A stretch of DNA of 64,000 nucleotides from Candidatus Rhodoblastus alkanivorans. Its GTDB lineage: Bacteria; Pseudomonadota; Alphaproteobacteria; Rhizobiales; Beijerinckiaceae. The stretch spans positions 1,344,001-1,408,000 of the forward strand of contig NZ_JAIVFP010000001.1 of the NCBI RefSeq assembly GCF_022760755.1, read 5' to 3'. Positions 53,734 through 62,019 of this stretch are shown here, in pieces. The notes under the pieces were generated by a model. It did not search any database. It had not been told where the DNA came from and saw only the letters and a program-made list of their open reading frames with translations. Positions within the stretch are counted from its first letter, which is position 1, and every line of letters begins with the position of its first letter. A program made the position numbers and the translations under genes.

Positions 53734-55245
53734 TCACAATTTGACACAGACATTGGTGAGTTCGGTATAGAACTCAAGCGAATGAACGCCGCCCTCGCGG
53801 CCGATGCCCGACTGTTTGGCGCCGCCGAAAGCGGTGCGCAGGTCGCGCAGGAACCAGGAATTGACCCAGCAGATGCCGACGTCGAGTTTCGCGGCGACGC
53901 GATGGGCGCGCGAGACATTTTCCGTCCACACCGCCGCCGCCAGGCCATAGGGCGTGGAATTGGCGAGCTTTACCGCTTCTTCTTCCGTATCGAACGGACG
54001 GATGTGGCAGCAGGGGCCGAAGATTTCTTCATTGACGACGCGGGCGTCGTCCTTGAGGCCGGTCCAGATGGTCGGCTGCACCCAGGCGCCATCCTTAAGT
54101 TCGCCGGGCATGTCGGGGACGCCGCCGCCGGTGACGAGCGTCGCGCCTTCGTCCATCGCGAGCTTGTAATAGGAGAGCACCTTGCTGCGATGCTCCTGGC
54201 TGATCAGGGGCCCAAGATTGGTGCAGCTGTCCTCGGGCCGGCCAAGGGTCAGCGCCTCGGCCGCCGCCTTCAAACGCGCGACGAAAGCGTCGAAAATCGG
54301 CCGTTCGACATAGACGCGCTCGGTGCCCAGACAGACCTGGCCGCAATTGGCGAAGGCCGAGCGCATCGTGCCTTCGACCGCCTTGTCGAGGTCGCAATCG
54401 GCGAAGACCAGCGCCGGATTCTTGCCGCCGAGTTCGAACGACACCTGACGGACGCCGAGCGCCGCCTGTTTCATGATCGCTTCGCCGGTGCGGGTCTCGC
54501 CGGTGAAGGTGATGCCGTTGATCAAAGGATGCTGGGTGAGGAATTCGCCGGCGGAATTGGGCCCGAGGCCATGGACGACATTATAGACGCCCTTCGGCAC
54601 GCCGACCTTGTTCATCACCTCGCCGAGCAGCGTCGCGGTCAGCGGCGTCTCTTCGGAGGGCTTCACCACCACCGTATTGCCGCAGGCGAGCGCCGGGCCG
54701 ACCTTCCAGGTCATCAGCAGCAGCGGCAGGTTCCATGGCGAAATGACGGCGATCACGCCCTTGGGCCGGCGCAGCCCGTAATTGACGGCGTTCTTGCCGT
54801 CCGGCGTTTCGAGGATGAAGGTCTCGGTCGAGATGTTCTTGACCGTTTCCGCGAACATCTTGAAATTGGCGGCGCCGCGCGGAATGTCGATATGCGAGGC
54901 GAGGCCGTAGGGCTTGCCGGTGTCGAGGCATTCCGCGGCCAGAAAATCGTCGAAACGGTTGTTGATCTCATCCGCCACCGCCGCGAGCAGGTCGGTGCGC
55001 TGCGGAATCGTCAGGTTGCCCCAGGGGCCTTCGAGCGCCGCTTTGGCGGCGCGCACCGCCGCGTCGATTTCGGCCTTGCCGCCTTCCGGCACGCGGCCGA
55101 TCAGGCTGTTGTCGAGAGGCGAACGGTTTTCCCAGCTCTTGCCCGTCGAACCTTGGGTGAACGCGCCATTGATGAAATGAGCCGCGTCCCGCCGCGCCGA
55201 GTCGACGCCTATCTGCGCCTGTTTGTGGAGTGCTTGAACCGACAT
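53734..55245 (-). CDS. dmpC: 2-Hydroxymuconic semialdehyde dehydrogenase, cluster 2
   Basis: 503 residues, about 18 longer than usual at the N-terminus (MSVQALHKQAQIGVDSARRD before AAHFINGAFTQG). ALDH motifs LGGKNPALVF and NCGQVCLGTERV are complete. GAGGAGAGG lies 6-7 bases before the ATG at 55245. First gene of the operon behind two TATCGATA boxes. Confidence 0.94.
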   Translation of the reverse strand: MSVQALHKQAQIGVDSARRDAAHFINGAFTQGSTGKSWENRSPLDNSLIGRVPEGGKAEIDAAVRAAKAALEGPWGNLTIPQRTDLLAAVADEINNRFDDFLAAECLDTGKPYGLASHIDIPRGAANFKMFAETVKNISTETFILETPDGKNAVNYGLRRPKGVIAVISPWNLPLLLMTWKVGPALACGNTVVVKPSEETPLTATLLGEVMNKVGVPKGVYNVVHGLGPNSAGEFLTQHPLINGITFTGETRTGEAIMKQAALGVRQVSFELGGKNPALVFADCDLDKAVEGTMRSAFANCGQVCLGTERVYVERPIFDAFVARLKAAAEALTLGRPEDSCTNLGPLISQEHRSKVLSYYKLAMDEGATLVTGGGVPDMPGELKDGAWVQPTIWTGLKDDARVVNEEIFGPCCHIRPFDTEEEAVKLANSTPYGLAAAVWTENVSRAHRVAAKLDVGICWVNSWFLRDLRTAFGGAKQSGIGREGGVHSLEFYTELTNVCVKL

Positions 55246-55323
55246 GCGTCCTCTCCTCGAACCGCTCAACCGACCGTCTCCGACGCTGGCCGGCGCGTGA
55301 GCCGCCTCTTCCTGCCACAAAAA

Positions 55324-55358
55324 TTATCGATAAAAAATAAAATTATCGATATTATATC
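55324..55358. promoter_or_regulatory. Tandem GntR-type operators upstream of dmpC (cluster 2)
   Basis: TTATCGATAA at 55324-55333 and TTATCGATAT at 55343-55352, with a further ATATCGA at 55355. They share the TATCGATA core of the sites at 45796 and 61875. They lie 80-110 bp before the dmpC start. Confidence 0.68.
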
Positions 55359-55372
55359 GAGGGCGATCGGCC

Positions 55373-55804
55373 TCAAGCGAGGCCGAGGCTCGCCAGCCCG
55401 GCGCGCGCGCAGGCGCGGTCGTCCTCTTCTGTCCCGCCTGAAACGCCAATTCCGCCAATGACTTCTCCGTTCACAATGATCGGCAGTCCCCCGGCGAAGA
55501 GAATGACCCCTGGGCGCTGGCCTATGCCCTGATGCAAGGTCGGGTTTGCGATCAAGGCGTTGCTCAGGTCGTCGGTCGCGAGGCCGAACACCGCGGCCGT
55601 ATAGGCCTTGTCCTGGGCGATGCCGATCGAGGCTTTGAAGGCCCCGTCGGCGCGCAGCAGGGCGACGAGATCGCCGCTCGCGTCCACGACGGCGGCGACC
55701 GCGGCCTTGTCAAGGAGGCGGCCGTTGGCGACCGCCCCCCCCACCGCGGCATAAGCCGCGGCGGCGGAAATCGATTTGCGGGAGATTGTGAGTTCCACCC
55801 GCAA
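55373..55804 (-). CDS. GlcG/HbpS-family protein
   Basis: 143 residues of the DUF336 family: AYAAVGGAVANGRLLDKAAV, VVDASGDLVALLRADGA and GGLPIIVNGEVIGGIGVSGG. Members bind heme or act with redox enzymes; in aromatic operons their role is undefined. It starts 4 bp after the C23O stop and ends the dmpK-to-dmpB transcript, just before the GntR boxes. Confidence 0.85.
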   Translation of the reverse strand: MRVELTISRKSISAAAAYAAVGGAVANGRLLDKAAVAAVVDASGDLVALLRADGAFKASIGIAQDKAYTAAVFGLATDDLSNALIANPTLHQGIGQRPGVILFAGGLPIIVNGEVIGGIGVSGGTEEDDRACARAGLASLGLA

Positions 55805-55808
55805 GCCC

Positions 55809-56729
55809 TCAGGTCACGACCGACAGGAAGGCGTCGTTCATCTTCCGCTCGTAGTAGAAGATGCCCTTGCCGACTTCGGTCTCGTCCCAGGTGCGGGTCG
55901 GGCTGTCGGGATAATAGGTATAGCCGCCGGCGAACACCTCGTTCCGGTTGCCCGACGGATCGAAGAAATAGATCGTCTGGCCGCGGGTGATGCCGTGGCG
56001 GGTCGGGCCGATGTCGATCGAAATGTCGTAATGCGTGATGATGTCCGCCGCATTGCCGACGGCCTGCCAATTCTCCAGTTCGAAGGAAATATGGTGCAGC
56101 TTACCCGGCTCCGGATATTTCACGAAGGCGATGTCATGTGCCTTCATGCCGCAGGTGAGCCAAACCGCGAGAAGGCCGTCGGGCATGTCCACGCGCTCGG
56201 CGAGGCGGAAATCCAGAACCTTGACGAAAAAGTCGGTGACCTGATCGATGTTGGGCCCATAGAGCAGGGCGTGGTCGAAACGCCGGGCCGCCATGCCATG
56301 CGGCTCGACCGACCAGACATGCGGGTTATGCGAATAGGGTTTCGGATCGGACTGGTCGGCATGGGCGTAAAGTTCGATGCGATGTCCCGACGGAATGGTG
56401 AAGCCGATGCGACGGCCGACGCCGGGCTGTTCGCCTGCCGGGACGTGATCGACGGCGATTCCATATTCGACGATCCGCTTCTCATATTGGTCGAGATCGG
56501 CGTCATCGAGGCATTTGAAGGACATGAGGTCGACGCCAGCATGTTCCGCGCGACGCAGGACGATCGAATGGTGATCGAATTCGTCGGCCGCCTTCAGATA
56601 GACCCGGCCGTCCGGGCCTTCGCAGACCTGATGCAGGCCGACGCGCTTGGTGTAATATTCAACTGCCGCGGGCATATCCAGAACGCGGATCTGGACGAAC
56701 CCCGGACGCAAGATTCCGGAAATAGCCAT
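55809..56729 (-). CDS. dmpB: Catechol 2,3-dioxygenase, cluster 2
   Basis: 306 residues. Iron-site segments: FDHALLYGPNID, HHISFELENW and the final NEVFAGGYTY, with RHGITRGQTIYFFDPSGNR. Clearly diverged from the 19301 enzyme. The start follows ferredoxin dmpQ by 11 bp. Confidence 0.94.
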   Translation of the reverse strand: MAISGILRPGFVQIRVLDMPAAVEYYTKRVGLHQVCEGPDGRVYLKAADEFDHHSIVLRRAEHAGVDLMSFKCLDDADLDQYEKRIVEYGIAVDHVPAGEQPGVGRRIGFTIPSGHRIELYAHADQSDPKPYSHNPHVWSVEPHGMAARRFDHALLYGPNIDQVTDFFVKVLDFRLAERVDMPDGLLAVWLTCGMKAHDIAFVKYPEPGKLHHISFELENWQAVGNAADIITHYDISIDIGPTRHGITRGQTIYFFDPSGNRNEVFAGGYTYYPDSPTRTWDETEVGKGIFYYERKMNDAFLSVVT

Positions 56730-56740
56730 GATAGTCCTCC

Positions 56741-57091
56741 TTACGCTTCCTGCCTGGCCGTTCGGCCTTTGTCTTTGACCGCGACCGCAGGTTCGAGCCG
56801 CAGAGAAAGTTCCGACAGCGGGTAGATGCAGCAGGAGAGGACCAACCCCTCCTTTTCATCTTCCGCCGAAATATGCGCGCGGCTCATCTTGTCGGCGCGA
56901 TATTCGCCGTCGATGACGCGGATTCGGCAGATTCCGCAGCCCCCTCGCCGGCAGCCGACCGGCAGTTTGCACGGCATATTCTTGAGCTGGCCGAAGCCCT
57001 GCGCGCGCTCGAGCGAAACAAGCACGCGCTCATGGGCGTAGCCCGAGGCGTTGCCGCTGCCTTCGACATGAATGGGAAAGCGCTCCGCCAT
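56741..57091 (-). CDS. dmpQ: DmpQ/XylT-type 2Fe-2S ferredoxin, cluster 2
   Basis: 116 residues; cysteines CRRGGCGIC and LSCCIYP. It reactivates catechol 2,3-dioxygenase. The start MAERFPIHVEGSG lies 1 bp after the dmpP stop. Its first nine bases (ATGGCGGAG) are the same as those of the unrelated winged-helix gene at 29357 because they lie inside the shared tract. Confidence 0.88.
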   Translation of the reverse strand: MAERFPIHVEGSGNASGYAHERVLVSLERAQGFGQLKNMPCKLPVGCRRGGCGICRIRVIDGEYRADKMSRAHISAEDEKEGLVLSCCIYPLSELSLRLEPAVAVKDKGRTARQEA

Positions 57092-58146
57092 GTCACAGCC
57101 TCTTGAACACGGGGCTTTTGGGCTTCTCCGCGCAATCCTTGGCGGTGAAGAAGCGCTCGGTGAAAATGTGCTTTTCAAACAGGCGGCCCTGCATCAGGGT
57201 CGCGATGCATGCCTCGATCATCGGCGGCGGGCCGCAGAGATAGGCGGTCGAACCTTCGAACACGCCGCCGAAAATCCTCTTGGCGACATCGTGGACGAAG
57301 CCGCGGTCGCCGCGCCATTCGCTCGGTTCGGGCTCATGCGACAAAGCCGGCGCATAATGGAAATTGTCGTGGCTTCGCGCCAGCGCCTCGAACTCGTCGC
57401 GGCCATAAAGATCGGCTTGCGCGCGCACGCCGTGGACGAGCGTGATCGGCTCGGCATAGCCCTCTTCGAGCAGGTCGAGGATCATCGACCGCGGGCTGGA
57501 GACGCCGGTGCCGCCGGCCAGGAACAGCAGCGGCCCGCCGCGCGATTTGCGCACGATGAAACGGCCCTGCGGCCCGGTGATCTTCAGCTTGTCGCCAAGC
57601 TGCAATCTCTCGTGGACATAGCCCGTCGCCTCGCCCCCCGGCACGCGGCGGATCTGCAATTCGACATGGCCGCTGTCGGAGGGGGGATTGGCGATGGAAA
57701 AGGCGCGCGAGGCCTCGATCCCCGGCAGGAAGACATTGACATATTGCCCGGCCTGGAAATCGATCGGGCCGTCCCGCAAGGCGAGGCGCACGCCTTTCAC
57801 GTCATGGGTGAGGTCGTCCAGCGCGACCACTTCGCCGACGAAATCGCGCACCGGAATCCTGCGGGCGTCGGGATCGTCCTCGACATCGGCCTCGATGGCG
57901 ACATCGCTTTTCAGCGTCGCGGTGCAGGCGAGGACGAAGCCCTCGTCGCGCTCGAAATCCATCAAGGCGAAGGGCGAGGCTTCGCCGTGATCGATCTCGC
58001 CGTCGAGCACCTGGGTCTTGCAGGTGCCGCACAGGCCATGGCCGCAGGCGTGCGGGAGATAGACGCCCGCGCGCAGACAGGCGTCCAGTATGGTCTGGCC
58101 TTCCGCGACCTCGATCTCGTCGCCGATGGGTTCGATGGTGAGTTGG
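57083..58146 (-). repeat. Inverted-repeat tract C, right copy (matches 28302-29365)
   Basis: 1,064 bp with only a few single-base differences from the left copy, ending nine bases into dmpQ. Confidence 0.85.
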
Positions 58147-58157
58147 TGGACCGACAT
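57093..58157 (-). CDS. dmpP: Phenol hydroxylase NADH reductase (P5), copy 2
   Basis: 354 residues; same domains as copy 1 and identical apart from the first residues. I chose MSVHQLTIEP as start by comparison with copy 1 (MIVRQLTIEP); an upstream Met is less likely. AGAGAGGCG precedes it. Confidence 0.95.
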   Translation of the reverse strand: MSVHQLTIEPIGDEIEVAEGQTILDACLRAGVYLPHACGHGLCGTCKTQVLDGEIDHGEASPFALMDFERDEGFVLACTATLKSDVAIEADVEDDPDARRIPVRDFVGEVVALDDLTHDVKGVRLALRDGPIDFQAGQYVNVFLPGIEASRAFSIANPPSDSGHVELQIRRVPGGEATGYVHERLQLGDKLKITGPQGRFIVRKSRGGPLLFLAGGTGVSSPRSMILDLLEEGYAEPITLVHGVRAQADLYGRDEFEALARSHDNFHYAPALSHEPEPSEWRGDRGFVHDVAKRIFGGVFEGSTAYLCGPPPMIEACIATLMQGRLFEKHIFTERFFTAKDCAEKPKSPVFKRL

Positions 58158-58193
58158 GACGCCTCTCTCCCGCATTCTTTCCGTCTATGGAGA

Positions 58194-58562
58194 TCAGCTC
58201 GCGGAGCCCTTGTAGCCTTCGAGGCCCGGCGTCCAGAAGCGCACGAGCGACTTGTGTTTCACGCCGTTCTCTTCGAGCGACTTGTCCATGTCCGGCGTTT
58301 TCTTTTCATCGTCGATCATCCAGACGACCTGCGACCAGTCGATGCGCTGGAAATCGGGATGGGCGGCGTAATGCGGCTTGACGATGGCCTCGACGAAGGC
58401 GGCGAAAGGCATAGACGGCGGCAGCGGAAACGCGATAGCCGAGCAGAAGGAGAGGTGTTGCTCCCAATGCAGATAGACGACGCGATTGCCGTGAAAATTC
58501 TTTTCCAGATCGCGGAATTCGATGTGCTTCTCATAGTCCGGCGTGAGGGCGACGACCGACAT
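58194..58562 (-). CDS. dmpO: Phenol hydroxylase gamma subunit (P4), copy 2
   Basis: 122 residues; LTPDYEKHIEFRDLEKNFHG, LPLPPSMPFAAF and HKSLVRFWTPGLEGYKG. About half identical to copy 1, in contrast to the flanking dmpP. GGGAGA precedes the start. Confidence 0.9.
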   Translation of the reverse strand: MSVVALTPDYEKHIEFRDLEKNFHGNRVVYLHWEQHLSFCSAIAFPLPPSMPFAAFVEAIVKPHYAAHPDFQRIDWSQVVWMIDDEKKTPDMDKSLEENGVKHKSLVRFWTPGLEGYKGSAS

Positions 58563-58623
58563 TTTTCTCTCCCGGTTTTTGCCGGCGCGGCATTGTCGCC
58601 GCGCCTGTTTTTCTTGCGCTTTT

Positions 58624-60138
58624 TCAGACCGCAGTCTTGATCTTGTCGGCCTGCCATTCGTTCCAGAGTTTTTCGTCGGGCGAGCCGACGTAATCCATAT
58701 TGTCGGCGCCGACATTCATCCGGTAATAGGCGAGCACGTCGGGGATGGTCGCGCCGCCACAATTGCCCTGGAAGATCTGGTGCACCGGCAGCCACGCCTG
58801 AACATATTTCTCCGGCTCGTTGTCGAAGATGTCTTTGCAGCCGTCCGAGCAGAAGTGGTAGGTCTCGCCGCGGAACTGCGTCCTGCGGAAGCAGATCGTG
58901 GTCGGATCGCCCGGCTCGGTATAGCCCATCGGAATCTGGCAGGTCTGGCAGAGCTGCGGCAGCGCCATGTTGTAGAAACGCTTGCCCTCCTTCGCCATCT
59001 GGCCCCACATTTCGAAACGCGGCCGATAATATTTGTCGAAGGTGTTGGGATATTTCTCCGACAGCCAATCCATGTGCTTCGCGTCCGGCAGCCAGGTGTG
59101 GAACGCCGCCGCATGGGTGTATTGGTAGAAGATCGCCCAGTTCTGATGCGAAATATGCTCGGCCTCGGCGGTGGCGATGTCGGCATATTTCGGCGGGCGC
59201 AGGCCGTAGCGGGCGAGGTCCTGGAACAGGGCGCCGCCGGCTTCGGTGAAATAGATTTCCCAGGCTTCCTTCCAGGACATCACCGGCTTGGGCAGCATAT
59301 AGTCCATCATCATGGCGACGAGGCCGAGGACCCGGTGGCCGCGCCAGAACCATTTGTCGACCCATTTCTGCACGATCGGCAGATTGTCAGGGTGCTGTTC
59401 GAGCAGGAACTTGATGACTTCGATGCCGAGCGTCATGTGACGGCTTTCGTCGGACTGCGCCGAGAAGCCGAAGGTCACCGTGGACATGTCGCCATTGTAG
59501 GCCGCGCCCGACATGAAGGGCACGAACAGAAGATTCGTCAGCACATATTCGAAGGCGAAGCCGATCGCGATCATATATTCGAACGGACCCGCCGACCGGG
59601 CGTCGTCGAAGAAGCTTTTCGGGACCGAGAGATACCACACGCGGTCATGCATATGCTGGAACTCGCCGATGCCGTCGAAAAATTTGTTGTAGTGGCTGAT
59701 GGTGTGGATCTGCGTCTGGACATGGCGCAGCTCGTCGAGCGACTGCATCTGGGCCGCGACGCGCGGACCGACGCCGCGCAGATGGCGGCCGGCGTAAGCG
59801 AAGCCACGGTGCGCCTGATATTCCAACGGCGAGACGCCGGTGAGGAACAATTTGACGACGTTCATATAACGCCCATCGGAAATGCCGGTCTGGCCGTTGT
59901 TCTGGGCGAAGGCGTCGAGCACCGCATAGAGCTTGCGCTCTTTCTCCGCCTGGAATTTCCAATAGGCGTCCATGGTCAGACGGAACGGGTCTTCCCAGGC
60001 CGACCAGTCCTTGATCTTGATGCCCTCGAACTGGTCGTAGGGGAAAACCTTGTCGATCGGCTGGTAGCTGGTTTCCCAGTCCAGCCCGCGCGTCATATGG
60101 GCGTAGCGCTGCTTGAGGCCGAGTTTTTTGGCGGTCAT
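58624..60138 (-). CDS. dmpN: Phenol hydroxylase alpha (diiron) subunit (P3), copy 2
   Basis: 504 residues; diiron ligands as in copy 1 (Glu106 in SPLEYQ, DELRH, Glu197, DESRH). Codons 1-94 are identical to copy 1; then VKLFLTGVSPLEYQAHRG differs, as do the EFQHMHDRVW stretch and the C-terminal block PPKYADIATAEAEHISHQNW. The active-site-bearing stretch and a C-terminal helix pair thus differ, which may give the two hydroxylases different substrate ranges. Confidence 0.95.
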   Translation of the reverse strand: MTAKKLGLKQRYAHMTRGLDWETSYQPIDKVFPYDQFEGIKIKDWSAWEDPFRLTMDAYWKFQAEKERKLYAVLDAFAQNNGQTGISDGRYMNVVKLFLTGVSPLEYQAHRGFAYAGRHLRGVGPRVAAQMQSLDELRHVQTQIHTISHYNKFFDGIGEFQHMHDRVWYLSVPKSFFDDARSAGPFEYMIAIGFAFEYVLTNLLFVPFMSGAAYNGDMSTVTFGFSAQSDESRHMTLGIEVIKFLLEQHPDNLPIVQKWVDKWFWRGHRVLGLVAMMMDYMLPKPVMSWKEAWEIYFTEAGGALFQDLARYGLRPPKYADIATAEAEHISHQNWAIFYQYTHAAAFHTWLPDAKHMDWLSEKYPNTFDKYYRPRFEMWGQMAKEGKRFYNMALPQLCQTCQIPMGYTEPGDPTTICFRRTQFRGETYHFCSDGCKDIFDNEPEKYVQAWLPVHQIFQGNCGGATIPDVLAYYRMNVGADNMDYVGSPDEKLWNEWQADKIKTAV

Positions 60139-60152
60139 CGTTTCCTCCCGGA

Positions 60153-60425
60153 TCAGTGTTTCCAGCTCACGGAAAATTGGTCGTCGTCCTCGTCGAGATG
60201 GCCGGCCATCGAGATGAGCACGAGGTGGATTTCCTGCGGGTCCCATTCGCGCCCGAGGCGCTCCTCGACCGAGGCGCGCTTGACGACGAGCGCGCCCTCG
60301 CAGTCGAGCTTCACGGCGCCGGGCATGTTGAGGACGCGCACGCCGGGATTGTCGGCGATGATCGCCTCGATGATCGGGCGGGCTTCGTCATTGTGGTAAA
60401 GGGTGAGAGACGCGAGTTGCGACAT
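60153..60425 (-). CDS. dmpM: Phenol hydroxylase regulatory protein (P2), copy 2
   Basis: 90 residues, identical to the 26040 product. Because the coupling proteins are identical, each must serve two different alpha/gamma subunit sets. Confidence 0.93.
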   Translation of the reverse strand: MSQLASLTLYHNDEARPIIEAIIADNPGVRVLNMPGAVKLDCEGALVVKRASVEERLGREWDPQEIHLVLISMAGHLDEDDDQFSVSWKH

Positions 60426-60439
60426 TGTTCTTCTTCCTC

Positions 60440-61432
60440 TCAGAGCGTCAGGCCGAGGTTTTTCGCGCGCGCCTTGACGGCGTCGCCGGCCGCTTCGGCA
60501 AGCGCGCCATTGTCGCCGAGCATCGCCGCCGAAAGCGGCTTGGCCGCCTCGACCGCGCGCGAAATCCACTCCGCCGCCCATTGCGAAACCAGCGCCTTGT
60601 TCTCCGGGCTTTCGGCGGCGACCGTCTTGATGACGCTGTCGCTCCACTTGCTTTCGTCGGCGCGCCAGTCGCTCATGAATTCGGTCAGCATGGCGACCGT
60701 GATCGGCGCGTCCTTCCAGGCGGCGTCGGACATTTTGTAGACGAGGTCGAAGACGACGCCGTTGATCGCGAGGGTCTGGGCGACGAAGAGCTGGAAGAAA
60801 TCGCGCTCGACAAGCGAGTCCTCGATCAGCTTGCGCACGCCCTGCCAGGCGGGATCGTTGATCCAGACTTCCTTGGCCATGTCGAGGCTCACGCCGGTCT
60901 GGCCGTCGAGCAGGAGGCCGATGCGGCTGACGATCTGGGCCATGCCGAGATGATCGCCGGCGGAGAAAATGCAGGGCGCGGTCACCGCCGCGCCATAGCC
61001 GCGCTGGGCGATCTCGGTCATGTTCATATTGGCGCCCCAATGCAGGTGGCGCAAAGGCAGGAGAAAAGTCTCGATCTGCTTGCGCGCCTCGGGCGAAATC
61101 TTCTCGATGAGGCCGCGCTCCTCGGCGAAGACGAAGGCGCGCTCGGCCGACTGGTTCATATTGGCGCGCGAAATATTATAGGTGGCGTAATAGAACTGCC
61201 TAGGATCGAGCGGCTTGTACCAGTCCTCCATGACGACCGCGGTCTTGCGCGTGTCGTAAACCCAATATTCCGGCTCCCACAAAGGCTTGTAATGAAAATT
61301 CGCGGTCGCCTGAACGTCGAGCGTCGCCTCCTGATAGCGCGTCGCCGGCTTGTCGGCGCCCAGCCGCCGGGCGACATGGCCAAACGTCTGACGCTTCGGC
61401 TCCATGTCTATCGTCTTGATCTGAACCGTCAT
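60440..61432 (-). CDS. dmpL: Phenol hydroxylase beta subunit (P1), copy 2
   Basis: 330 residues, identical in protein and DNA to the 25033 gene. It follows dmpK by 22 bp, with GGGAGG before the start. Confidence 0.95.
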   Translation of the reverse strand: MTVQIKTIDMEPKRQTFGHVARRLGADKPATRYQEATLDVQATANFHYKPLWEPEYWVYDTRKTAVVMEDWYKPLDPRQFYYATYNISRANMNQSAERAFVFAEERGLIEKISPEARKQIETFLLPLRHLHWGANMNMTEIAQRGYGAAVTAPCIFSAGDHLGMAQIVSRIGLLLDGQTGVSLDMAKEVWINDPAWQGVRKLIEDSLVERDFFQLFVAQTLAINGVVFDLVYKMSDAAWKDAPITVAMLTEFMSDWRADESKWSDSVIKTVAAESPENKALVSQWAAEWISRAVEAAKPLSAAMLGDNGALAEAAGDAVKARAKNLGLTL

Positions 61433-61454
61433 TGCATTCCTCCCAGGATCGGTT

Positions 61455-61763
61455 TCAGTTTTCGGATTCGCCCGCGTCTTTCACCCGCCGCAGCAGTCCG
61501 GGCTGGCGCGCGCGCCAGGCCTGTCGCTCAAGCTCGTCGGCGACGGCGGGCTCTGGAGGCAGAACCACGGCGTTCTGCAGCTCGCAAAAATCGTCGAAGG
61601 CGCTGAAGGGCAGGATCAGCTCGACCGCGAGGTCCTGATCGTTCACGGAGAATTCGAACTCGACATAGCGGCCGAGTCGCGAGCCGATGATGCGGACGAA
61701 TTTGCGCATTGGCGCATCTGGGCGCGCCGCTCCTGGCGCGCCGCCAGAATCCCGGCGACCCAT
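61455..61763 (-). CDS. dmpK: Phenol hydroxylase assembly protein (P0), copy 2
   Basis: 102 residues; core RIIGSRLGRYVEFEFSVNDQ and LAVELILPFSAFDDFC, C-terminus AWRARQPGLLRRVKDAG. It shares only about half its residues with copy 1 and has an unrelated N-terminus. It leads the cluster 2 operon, divergent from gntR; GGGAGG precedes the ATG. Confidence 0.85.
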   Translation of the reverse strand: MGRRDSGGAPGAARPDAPMRKFVRIIGSRLGRYVEFEFSVNDQDLAVELILPFSAFDDFCELQNAVVLPPEPAVADELERQAWRARQPGLLRRVKDAGESEN

Positions 61764-61874
61764 GTCCGCTTCCTCCCTGTGACGTTTCCCGTCGCGTCGA
61801 AAGGGGGCTCTTCGATTGGCCGCCTCTCTCGATTGATGATTTTTTTAGGTTGGCAGAAATCGAGAGTCAACAGG

Positions 61875-61904
61875 AATATCGATATTTTTCTTTTTGCCGA
61901 TATC
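61875..61904. promoter_or_regulatory. GntR-type operators in the dmpK2/gntR divergent promoter
   Basis: AATATCGATATT (61875-61886) is a perfect palindrome; GATATC follows at 61899-61904. Positioned about 110-130 bp from both divergent genes, it would let the GntR protein control the operon and itself. Confidence 0.7.
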
Positions 61905-62019
61905 ATTTTTTTTGTCGAGAATCATTTTGGCGGCTAGAATTAGTCGGAGCAATCCACGAAATGGGTTTTGAGGCGCGGCGGCAAACGAGAGCCGGGTCGG
62001 CGGGCGTTGAGGGGGCAAA

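Larger units (their letters stand above)
59857..61444 (-). repeat. Inverted-repeat tract A, right copy (identical to 25021-26608)
   Basis: 1,588 bp covering the dmpL ribosome site, dmpL, dmpM and 94 codons of dmpN. No difference from the left copy was found. Confidence 0.9.

Noticed and set aside
52009-55461. Long plus-strand frames (571 and 559 codons) across cluster 2
   Set aside because: They lie opposite dmpF, dmpE and dmpC, which have complete family motifs; the plus-strand products resemble nothing.
57072-60399. Long plus-strand frames of 522 and 618 codons
   Set aside because: Shadows of dmpP, dmpO and dmpN; the same shadow appears opposite copy 1, as expected from the duplicated DNA.
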